A stretch of 64,000 nt of DNA from Ornithinicoccus sp045032955. Lineage in GTDB: Bacteria > Actinomycetota > Actinomycetes > Actinomycetales > Dermatophilaceae. The stretch covers positions 1 through 64,000 of the forward strand of contig NZ_JBJFZU010000014.1 of NCBI RefSeq assembly GCF_045032955.1. The letters are read 5' to 3'. A program made the position numbers and the translations under genes. The notes under the pieces were generated by a model. That model searched no databases. It had not been told where the DNA came from and worked only from the letters and a program-made list of their open reading frames with translations. Shown piece by piece: positions 16,767 to 23,253 of the stretch; position 1 is the first letter of the stretch, and each line of letters starts with the position of its first letter.

Positions 16767-18001
16767 GCGCCGACGTGCGGATCCCCACCCCGGACCGGTT
16801 CGGGGACTTCGGCGGACGGTACGTACCGGAGGCGCTGGTCGCAGCCCTGGACGAGCTGGACGCCGCGCGCACCGCGGCGATGACCGACCCGGACTTCCTC
16901 GCCGAGCTCGCCCGGCTGCAGCGGGACTACACCGGTCGGCCCAGCCTGCTCACCGAGGTGCCCCGGTTCGCGGCGCACGCCGGCGGTCCGCGGATCTTCC
17001 TCAAGCGCGAGGACCTCAACCACACCGGCTCGCACAAGATCAACAACGTCCTGGGACAGGCGCTGCTGGCGGTCCGGATGGGCAAGCGCCGGGTGATCGC
17101 GGAGACCGGCGCCGGCCAGCACGGGGTGGCCGCCGCGACGGCGGCGGCGCTGATGGGCCTGGAGTGCACCGTCTACATGGGCAAGGTCGACACCGAGCGG
17201 CAGGCGCTCAACGTCGCGCGGATGCGGCTCCTGGGCGCCGAGGTGGTCGCGGTCCCCACGGGCAGCGCCACCCTCAAGGACGCGATCAACGAGGCGATGC
17301 GGGACTGGGTCACCAACGTGGGCCACACCCACTACCTGCTGGGCACCGTCACCGGGCCGCACCCGTTCCCGACCATGGTCCGGGACTTCCACGCGGTCAT
17401 CGGCGAGGAGGCGCGCGAGCAGCTGCTCGCCGCGACCGGCCGGCTGCCGGACGCGGTCTGCGCCTGCGTCGGCGGGGGCTCCAACGCGATCGGCATCTTC
17501 CACGCCTTCCGGGACGAGCCCACGGTGGCGCTCTGGGGCTTCGAGGCCGGCGGGGAGGGCATCGACACCGGTCGGCACGCCGCGCGCTTCTCCGGTGGTC
17601 AGCCCGGGGTGCTGCACGGCGCAGCGAGCTACGTGCTGCAGGACGAGGACGGGCAGACCCTGGAGACGCACTCCGTCTCCGCGGGGCTGGACTACCCCTC
17701 CGTCGGCCCCGAGCACGCCTTCCTGCACGACTCGGGCCGCGCCCACTACGCCCCGGTGACCGACCAGGAGGCGATGGACGCCTTCGCGCTGCTGTGTCGC
17801 ACCGAGGGCATCATCCCGGCGATCGAGAGCGCGCACGGACTGGCCGGGGCCCTGCGCCTGGGACCGGAGCTCGGCGCGGACGCCATCATCCTGGTGAACC
17901 TGTCCGGTCGGGGGGACAAGGACGTCGACACCGCCGCCCGCTGGTTCGGCCTGGTCGACCCGGACGGCAGCGGACGTCCCACCGACGAGGTCGAGGGATG
18001 A
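16763..18001 (+). CDS. trpB: Tryptophan synthase beta chain
   Basis: Joins indole and serine to make tryptophan, with pyridoxal phosphate. The 412-residue sequence starts with PDRFGDFGGRYVPEAL. The PLP lysine lies in NHTGSHKINN (around residue 92). Also present are the glycine-rich GAGQHG loop, the phosphate-binding GGGSNAIG and the serine-binding segment near the C-terminus (NLSGRGDKD). All are canonical for the TrpB1 type that pairs with TrpA. The start overlaps trpC and the stop overlaps trpA, consistent with stoichiometric synthesis of the alpha2-beta2 complex. Confidence 0.97.
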   Translation: MSADVRIPTPDRFGDFGGRYVPEALVAALDELDAARTAAMTDPDFLAELARLQRDYTGRPSLLTEVPRFAAHAGGPRIFLKREDLNHTGSHKINNVLGQALLAVRMGKRRVIAETGAGQHGVAAATAAALMGLECTVYMGKVDTERQALNVARMRLLGAEVVAVPTGSATLKDAINEAMRDWVTNVGHTHYLLGTVTGPHPFPTMVRDFHAVIGEEAREQLLAATGRLPDAVCACVGGGSNAIGIFHAFRDEPTVALWGFEAGGEGIDTGRHAARFSGGQPGVLHGAASYVLQDEDGQTLETHSVSAGLDYPSVGPEHAFLHDSGRAHYAPVTDQEAMDAFALLCRTEGIIPAIESAHGLAGALRLGPELGADAIILVNLSGRGDKDVDTAARWFGLVDPDGSGRPTDEVEG

Positions 18002-18786
18002 GCGGGGCGCTGGACCAGGTCTTCACGCGGTGCCGGGAGCAGGACCGGGCGGCGCTGGTCGCCTACCTGCCGGCCGGCTACCCCGACCTGGAGACCTCCG
18101 TGCGCGCGGTGCGAACGCTGGCGGGCTCCGGGGCCGACATCATCGAGGTCGGCGTCCCCTACACCGACCCGCTGATGGACGGACCGGTCATCCAGGACGC
18201 CGCCACCCGGGCGCTGGCGTCGGGGTTCCGGCTGGAGCACATCTTCGAGGTGGTGTCCGCGGCCGCCGATGCCGGTGCGGTCCCGGTGGTGATGAGCTAC
18301 TGGAACCCGGTGCTGCGCTTCGGGGTGGACCGGTTCGCCACCGAGCTGGTCCGTGCCGGCGGTGCCGGCCTGATCACCCCGGACCTCATCCCTGATGAGG
18401 CGGACGTCTGGCGCGACGCCGCCCGCGAGCACGGGCTGGCCCCGATCTTCCTGGTGGCACCGAGCTCCACGGACGCCCGGCTCGAGATGACCGTGCAGGC
18501 CTGTGGCGGGTTCGTCTACGTCGCGTCCACGATGGGCGTGACCGGGGCCCGGACCAGCCTCGGCGGTGAGGCGCTCGCCCTGGTCGGACGGACACGGTCG
18601 GTGACCGGGCTCCCGCTGTGCGTCGGGCTGGGCGTGAGCACCGGGGACCAGGCCGCCGAGGTCGCGCAGTTCGCCGACGGGGTCATCGTGGGCTCGGCCC
18701 TGGTGCGTGCCGTGGGCCAGGACCCGACCCTGGAGCAGCTGGCCGGGCTCACCGGGGAGCTGGCGGAGGGGGTGCGTCGCCGATGA
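17998..18786 (+). CDS. trpA: Tryptophan synthase alpha chain
   Basis: Splits indole-3-glycerol phosphate to indole and glyceraldehyde 3-phosphate; the indole is channelled to TrpB. The protein has 262 residues. It has the PYTDPLMDGPVIQ loop (catalytic Asp, residues about 57-69) and the early catalytic Glu in IIEVGVPYTD. MGVTGAR and the phosphate-binding GLGVST and VIVGSALV motifs follow. The start overlaps trpB by 4 bases and the stop overlaps the thioredoxin-like gene by 4 bases. In many actinobacteria lgt follows trpA; it does not here. Confidence 0.96.
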   Translation: MSGALDQVFTRCREQDRAALVAYLPAGYPDLETSVRAVRTLAGSGADIIEVGVPYTDPLMDGPVIQDAATRALASGFRLEHIFEVVSAAADAGAVPVVMSYWNPVLRFGVDRFATELVRAGGAGLITPDLIPDEADVWRDAAREHGLAPIFLVAPSSTDARLEMTVQACGGFVYVASTMGVTGARTSLGGEALALVGRTRSVTGLPLCVGLGVSTGDQAAEVAQFADGVIVGSALVRAVGQDPTLEQLAGLTGELAEGVRRR

Positions 18787-19556
18787 GCAGGAAGGCCACG
18801 CAGGCACCCCGTCCTGCCGGACGCGAGGTGACGAAGGTCTCCACCGCCGGACCGCCGAAGGGCCTCATCGCCGTGGTGGTGGTGCTGGTGGTCGCGCTGG
18901 TCGGTGGGCTGGTGCTCTGGGCGTTCCGCGGCGACCCCGATCCCGGTGCCGGCGCCTCCGAGCTGGAGGCCACCGGCAGCGCCAACGCGCTGCCGCAGGG
19001 CGGTGGGGTCAGGATCGGTCCCGGGCCGGAGGCCGACGTCCCGCAGGTCCGGCTCTACGAGGACTTCCAGTGCCCCTGGTGCGGGGTGCTCGAGGAGGCC
19101 GTGGGGGAGCAGCTCGCGAGCCGTGCGGAAGCAGGCGAGATCACCGTGACCTACACCCTGATGTCCTTCCTGGAGGGCGGTCCGGACGGTGAGTCCTCGC
19201 ACCAGGCGGCCAACGCGGCGCTGTGCGCCGACGACGCGGGGGCCTTCACGGCATACCACGCGGCGGTGTTCGCCGGTCAGCCCGACGAGGAGGGCGCCGG
19301 CTGGACCCAGGAGCAGCTCCTCGGGTTCGCCGACGGGGCCGGGCTCGACGGAGCGGAGACGGAGCAGTTCACCAGCTGCGTCGAGGACGACACCTACGGC
19401 GCCTACGTGGAGGACATGCAGGCGCGCGCCGACCTCGACGAGGTCACCGGCACCCCGCACCTGGTGGTCGGTGAGCACGCGCTCGAGGCCGACGAGCTGC
19501 AGTCCCTGTGGTCCGAGCCGGGGACGTTGGACGAGGTGCTCGAGGCCCACTCCTGA
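18783..19556 (+). CDS. Membrane-anchored DsbA-like thioredoxin-fold protein
   Basis: A 257-residue protein with a short basic cytoplasmic N-terminus and one membrane helix (about residues 24-45). A linker follows, then an extracellular thioredoxin-fold domain of the DsbA/DSBA-like family. The active-site motif CPWC is at residues 97-100, in YEDFQCPWCG. A cis-proline segment TGTPHLVV lies near the C-terminus. It probably catalyses disulfide exchange on secreted proteins. A further Cys pair (in ALCADD and FTSCVED) could form a structural disulfide. It overlaps trpA by 4 bases and so is read from the trp transcript, although it has no evident role in Trp synthesis. Confidence 0.88.
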   Translation: MSRKATQAPRPAGREVTKVSTAGPPKGLIAVVVVLVVALVGGLVLWAFRGDPDPGAGASELEATGSANALPQGGGVRIGPGPEADVPQVRLYEDFQCPWCGVLEEAVGEQLASRAEAGEITVTYTLMSFLEGGPDGESSHQAANAALCADDAGAFTAYHAAVFAGQPDEEGAGWTQEQLLGFADGAGLDGAETEQFTSCVEDDTYGAYVEDMQARADLDEVTGTPHLVVGEHALEADELQSLWSEPGTLDEVLEAHS

Positions 19557-19605
19557 CCCACCCCCGGGAGCCCCGCCCGATGTCCGGTGGGCGGGGGAGG
19601 AGGAC

Positions 19606-19611
19606 TAGGGT
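19606..19611 (+). promoter_or_regulatory. -10 box of a leaderless pyk promoter
   Basis: TAGGGT ends 7 bases before the pyk ATG at 19619. An in-frame GTG at 19610 falls inside this box, so it can serve as start only on a longer transcript from trpA. In that case a GGAGGAGG at about 19596-19603 would serve it. Confidence 0.5.
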
Positions 19612-19618
19612 GGAACTC

Positions 19619-21079
19619 ATGCGTCGCGCCAAGATCGTCTGCACCCTGGGCCCTGCCACCGACTCCTACGAGCAGATCGAGGCGCTCGTCCAGGCCGGTA
19701 TGGACGTCGCCCGGTTGAACCTCTCCCACGGCTCCTACGAGGAGCACTACGACCGCTACCTGCGGGTGCGTCAGGCCAGCGACGTGACCGGGCACGCGGT
19801 GGCCGTGCTGGCCGACCTGCAGGGACCGAAGATCCGTACCGGGACCTTCGCCCAGGGGCCGGTGACGCTGGCCCACGGCGACACCTTCACCATCACCACC
19901 CGGGACGTGGGCGGCGACCGCGACGAGGTCGGCACCACCTACCCTGGGCTGCCCGGCGACGTCTCAGCCGGTGACGAGCTCCTCATCGACGACGGCAAGG
20001 TCATGCTGCGCGCCACCTCGGTGACCGACACCGACGTCGTCTGCGAGGTCGTCATCGGCGGGGTGGTGTCCAACAACAAGGGCATCAACCTGCCCGGCGC
20101 CGCGGTCAGCGTGCCCGCCATGTCGGACAAGGACGAGGAGGACCTGCGCTGGGCGATCCAGCACGGGGCGGACTTCATCGCGCTGTCCTTCGTCCGCTCG
20201 GCCGCCGACGCCGACGCGGTGCGGGCCATCATGGACGAGGAGGGCCGCCAGCTGCCGATCATCGCCAAGATCGAGAAGCCGCAGGCGGTCGAGAACCTCG
20301 GCGAGATCGTGGACGCCTTCGACGGGATCATGGTCGCCCGCGGCGACCTGGGTGTAGAGCTGCCGCTGGAGCAGGTGCCACTGGTCCAGAAGGACGCCAT
20401 CCAGCTGTGCCGGGAGAAGGCGAAGCCGGTCATCGTGGCCACCCAGGTGCTCGAGTCGATGATCGACAACCCGCGTCCCACCCGGGCCGAGGCCAGCGAC
20501 TGCGCCAACGCCGTGCTGGACGGGGCGGACGCCATCATGCTCTCCGGGGAGACCTCGGTGGGGGCCTGGCCGGTACGCGCCGTCGAGACCATGTCCAGCA
20601 TCATCGCCAGCACCGAGGAGCACGGGCTGCACCGCATCGCGCCGATCGCGCGCAAGCCCCGGACCCCGGGTGGCGCGGTGACCCGCGCGGCCATCTCGCT
20701 GGCGGACGCGCTCGGGGACCAGGTCAAGTTCCTGGTGACCTTCACCCAGAGCGGTGACACCACGACCCGGATGGCGCGGGTCCGACCCGGGACCCCGATG
20801 CTGGCGTTCACCACCGAGCAGCACACCCGGTCGCGGCTGGCCCTGACCTGGGGCGTGGAGACCTTCCTGGTGCCCTTCGTCTGGCACACCGACCAGATGG
20901 TCATGCAGGTCGAGCAGACGCTGCTGCGCGAGGGACGCTGCAAGGAGGGGGACATCGTGGTGATCGTCGCCGGCTCCCCGCCCGGGGTCTCCGGCACCAC
21001 CAACGCGCTGCGGATGCACCGCGTCGGGGACGCCGTGCTCGGCAACGCACCGGCATACCGGCTGGACCCGGAGACCTGA
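19619..21079 (+). CDS. pyk: Pyruvate kinase
   Basis: Transfers phosphate from phosphoenolpyruvate to ADP, the last step of glycolysis. At 486 residues it matches bacterial Pyk. It begins RRAKIVCTLGPAT. Key motifs are NLSHG (residues about 32-36), the metal and substrate-binding KIEKPQAVENL (about 219-229) and MVARGDLGVELP (about 240-251). The allosteric C-terminal domain includes TQSGDTTTRMARVRPG, the usual effector-binding and catalytic Thr region. I chose ATG at 19619 because a -10 box sits 7 bases upstream and the conserved N-terminus starts there. GTG at 19610, three codons earlier, is the alternative. Confidence 0.95.
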   Translation: MRRAKIVCTLGPATDSYEQIEALVQAGMDVARLNLSHGSYEEHYDRYLRVRQASDVTGHAVAVLADLQGPKIRTGTFAQGPVTLAHGDTFTITTRDVGGDRDEVGTTYPGLPGDVSAGDELLIDDGKVMLRATSVTDTDVVCEVVIGGVVSNNKGINLPGAAVSVPAMSDKDEEDLRWAIQHGADFIALSFVRSAADADAVRAIMDEEGRQLPIIAKIEKPQAVENLGEIVDAFDGIMVARGDLGVELPLEQVPLVQKDAIQLCREKAKPVIVATQVLESMIDNPRPTRAEASDCANAVLDGADAIMLSGETSVGAWPVRAVETMSSIIASTEEHGLHRIAPIARKPRTPGGAVTRAAISLADALGDQVKFLVTFTQSGDTTTRMARVRPGTPMLAFTTEQHTRSRLALTWGVETFLVPFVWHTDQMVMQVEQTLLREGRCKEGDIVVIVAGSPPGVSGTTNALRMHRVGDAVLGNAPAYRLDPET

Positions 21080-21108
21080 GGGTCGAGGGCTGAGGCCCTG
21101 CCGACCGG

Positions 21109-21114
21109 TATGCT
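21109..21114 (+). promoter_or_regulatory. Candidate -10 box of the tRNA-Leu promoter
   Basis: TATGCT lies 44 bases upstream of the mature tRNA 5' end. It is one of few A+T-rich spots in the interval between pyk and the tRNA. No convincing -35 box is visible. Confidence 0.35.
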
Positions 21115-21158
21115 GTGCCGGTCGCGTGACGCGTCCCTCCCGGGGCGACGTCCCCCCG

Positions 21159-21241
21159 GCCGGGGTGGTGGAATGGCAGACACGGAGCACTCAAAATGCT
21201 CTGCCCGACAGGGCGTGCGGGTTCGAGTCCCGCTCCCGGCA
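21159..21241 (+). tRNA. tRNA-Leu (anticodon CAA)
   Basis: The sequence folds as a class II tRNA. The 7-bp acceptor stem pairs 21159-21165 with 21234-21240 and ends in a G.T pair, and the discriminator base is A at 21241. The anticodon stem GAGCA/TGCTC encloses a 7-base loop with anticodon CAA at 21192-21194. A long variable arm (GCCC/GGGC) and a T-arm with GTTCGAGTC follow. It reads UUG, a rare leucine codon in such a G+C-rich genome. The 3' CCA is not encoded. It sits between pyk and the ANTAR regulator. Confidence 0.95.
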
Positions 21242-21289
21242 CCCACGTACCGACCGGCCGCTGCCGGTTCGGCCCCACCGCAGACACGA

Positions 21290-21295
21290 TAGGGT
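21290..21295 (+). promoter_or_regulatory. -10 box of a leaderless promoter for the ANTAR regulator
   Basis: TAGGGT ends 7 bases before the GTG at 21303. No ribosome binding site is seen upstream of that GTG, which supports a leaderless transcript. Confidence 0.55.
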
Positions 21296-21302
21296 TCTCG
21301 CC

Positions 21303-22007
21303 GTGAGTGACGCGCAGACGCAGACCACCCCGCCGGACGAGCCGGAGCAGGGCGGTGCCGACCAGGTCACCAGCACCGCGGCCGGCGACGGGACCGCAGC
21401 CGACGGCGGGGGAACGGGTGGGGCGGAGACCGGCCTGCGGATCGTGCTCGCCGAGGACGAGGCCCTCATCCGGATGGACCTGGCCGAGATGTTGACCGAG
21501 GCCGGTCACGTCATCGTGGGTCAGGCCTCCGACGGGGAGCAGGCCATCGCCCTGGCGCAGGAGACCACCCCGGACCTGGTGGTCATGGACATCAAGATGC
21601 CCGGGATGGACGGCATCTCCGCGGCCGAGCAGATCGGCCGCGACGGCCTCGCTCCGGTGGTGATGCTCACCGCGTTCAGCGACAAGAACCTGGTGGAGCG
21701 CGCCCGCGACGCCGGTGTCATGTCCTACGTGGTCAAGCCGTTCAGCGCCGCGGACGTGCTGCCGGCGATCGACATCGGCCGGGCCCGCTGGGCCGAGCGC
21801 AAGGCGCTCGAGGCCGAGGTGGCCGACCTGGGCGAGCGCTTCGAGACCCGCAAGCGGGTCGACCGGGCCAAGGGCCTGCTGATGAACCAGCTCAAGCTCA
21901 GCGAGGCCGACGCCTTCCGGTGGATCCAGAAGGCCGCGATGGACCGCCGGCTCTCCATGCGTGAGGTCGCGGACGCCGTCATCGCGGGGATGCCCGGCAG
22001 CAAGTAG
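21303..22007 (+). CDS. pdtaR: ANTAR-domain response regulator (PdtaR-like)
   Basis: A 234-residue two-component regulator. A variable acidic, disordered N-terminus of about 40 residues is followed by a receiver domain. The receiver has the acidic pair in VLAEDEALIRMD, the phosphorylated Asp in VVMDIKMPGMDG, the Thr in MLTAFS and the Lys in VVKPFS. A short coiled-coil then leads to a C-terminal ANTAR domain (VDRAKGLLM through DAFRWIQKAAMDRR to MREVADAVI) that binds RNA hairpins to relieve termination. The same gene lies between pyk and polA in mycobacteria (PdtaR). I chose GTG at 21303 because it gives a leaderless start; longer frames run through the tRNA. No cognate kinase is in this window. 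Confidence 0.92.
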   Translation: MSDAQTQTTPPDEPEQGGADQVTSTAAGDGTAADGGGTGGAETGLRIVLAEDEALIRMDLAEMLTEAGHVIVGQASDGEQAIALAQETTPDLVVMDIKMPGMDGISAAEQIGRDGLAPVVMLTAFSDKNLVERARDAGVMSYVVKPFSAADVLPAIDIGRARWAERKALEAEVADLGERFETRKRVDRAKGLLMNQLKLSEADAFRWIQKAAMDRRLSMREVADAVIAGMPGSK

Positions 22008-22028
22008 CCCTCGTCCGCCCGGCCCCGG

Positions 22029-22799
22029 TCAGCCCAGGGCCATGGCGAACGAGACCAGCACCGGGGCCACCAGCAGCGCCGGGAGCAGGTCCGCGACGGG
22101 CAGCTGCCGGACGGCCAGCAGCCGCAGCGCGATCCCGATCAGCAGTACGCCCCCGACGGCCGTCAGCGCGGCGATGTGCGCTTCCGGCACGACCGCCCCC
22201 AGCCCGAACCCGAGCAGGGTCAGAGAGCCCTGCACGACGGCCACCGAGACCGCCGAGAGCAGCACGCCGACGCCGAAGGTGGAGGCGAAGGCGAGCGCGG
22301 CGAAGAAGTCCAGGGCCGACTTCAGCACCAGCTGGTCGATGCCCTGCCCGAGCCCGTCCGAGAGGGACCCGAGGATGGTCAGCGGGCCGACGCAGAACAG
22401 CAGCGAGGCGGTCAGCCACCCCTCGATGAACCGCTCACGGGCACCGGGTCGCTCCCCGGCGGCCTCGCCGCCACGGGCGACGAGGCGCTGGACCCGGTCG
22501 GCCAGGCCGGCCAGCCGCTCCTCGATCCGCAGCAGGGACCCGATGATGCCGCCCAGCACCAGGCTGCCCAGCACGATCAGCACGGGCACCCCGCGGCCGA
22601 CATCGGCCTCCAGCACCGGGGAGGTCATCTCCAGCGCCGAGACGAAGGCCACCACCAGGGTGACCAGCCCGAGCGAGTCGGTGACGACCGTGCGGACCCT
22701 GGCCGGCAGCCGGTGCCCGGCCGCCATCCCGAGGGTCCCGCCGAGGAGCACCGCGACGACGTTCAGCGCGGTCCCCGCGCCGGGGAAGAGGGTGTCCAC
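22029..22799 (-). CDS. DUF554 family membrane protein
   Basis: A 256-residue hydrophobic protein with about seven membrane segments. The glycine-rich start ALNVVAVLLGGTLGMAAGHRLP, the central FIEGWLTASLLFCVGPLTILGSLSDGL and the SALDFFAALAFASTFGVGV segments are characteristic of the DUF554 (YdfK/YqgA-like) family. The family is presumed to be transporters, but no substrate is known. The gene is convergent with the ANTAR regulator (21 bases apart) and lies 12 bases downstream of the thioesterase gene, with which it probably forms one unit. Confidence 0.88.
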   Translation of the reverse strand: MDTLFPGAGTALNVVAVLLGGTLGMAAGHRLPARVRTVVTDSLGLVTLVVAFVSALEMTSPVLEADVGRGVPVLIVLGSLVLGGIIGSLLRIEERLAGLADRVQRLVARGGEAAGERPGARERFIEGWLTASLLFCVGPLTILGSLSDGLGQGIDQLVLKSALDFFAALAFASTFGVGVLLSAVSVAVVQGSLTLLGFGLGAVVPEAHIAALTAVGGVLLIGIALRLLAVRQLPVADLLPALLVAPVLVSFAMALG

Positions 22800-22811
22800 C
22801 GACGGCGTGGC

Positions 22812-23234
22812 TCAGCGCGCCGGCGGCTGGTCGCGCACGGCGCACGTCAGCCGCGCGGTGCAGACCCGCTCCCCGTCGTCGTCGGTGACGACGACCTCGT
22901 AGCTGGCCACCGAGCGCCCCAGCGACAACGGGGTCGCCACCGCGGTCACGGTGCCGGTGCGGACCGCCCGGTGGTGGGTCGCGTTCAGGTCGATCCCGAC
23001 GGCGATCCGGCCCGGTCCGGCGTGGGTGGCGGCGGCCACCGAGGCGACTGTCTCGGCGAGCGCCGCGGAGGCCCCGCCGTGCAGCAGCCCGTAGGGCTGG
23101 GTGTTGCCCCGGACCGGCATCGTCGCGACGGTGCGCTGCGCGGAGACCTCCATCAGCTGCATACCCATCCGTTCGGCCAGGTCCCCCCGGGCGACGTCGG
23201 GCTGCGGGGACGCGGGGTGTGGGGTGTCGGTCAT
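22812..23234 (-). CDS. Hotdog-fold acyl-CoA thioesterase (PaaI/YbgC-like)
   Basis: A 140-residue hotdog-fold protein. The motif QPYGLLHGGASAALAETVAS places the conserved HGG and the acid residue on the central helix, as in PaaI-type thioesterases. The strand IAVGIDLNATHHRAVRTG gives the second half of the active site, with Asn and His. It likely hydrolyses aromatic or short acyl-CoA esters; the substrate is not readable. The gene is divergent from polA, with only 19 bases between the two start codons. A thioesterase in this spot is common in actinobacteria. Confidence 0.9.
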   Translation of the reverse strand: MTDTPHPASPQPDVARGDLAERMGMQLMEVSAQRTVATMPVRGNTQPYGLLHGGASAALAETVASVAAATHAGPGRIAVGIDLNATHHRAVRTGTVTAVATPLSLGRSVASYEVVVTDDDGERVCTARLTCAVRDQPPAR

Positions 23235-23240
23235 GGGACA

Positions 23241-23246
23241 TAGGCT
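23241..23246 (+). promoter_or_regulatory. -10 box of a leaderless polA promoter
   Basis: TAGGCT ends 7 bases before the polA GTG. The box lies within the 19-base gap between the divergent thioesterase and polA starts, so the polA -35 region would overlap the thioesterase coding start. Confidence 0.55.
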
Positions 23247-23253
23247 GCCATGC

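Noticed and set aside
19610..19618. GTG at 19610 as the pyk start
   Set aside because: A GGAGGAGG lies upstream, but the GTG falls within a TAGGGT box spaced 7 bases from the ATG at 19619, where the conserved N-terminus begins. Kept only as an alternative.
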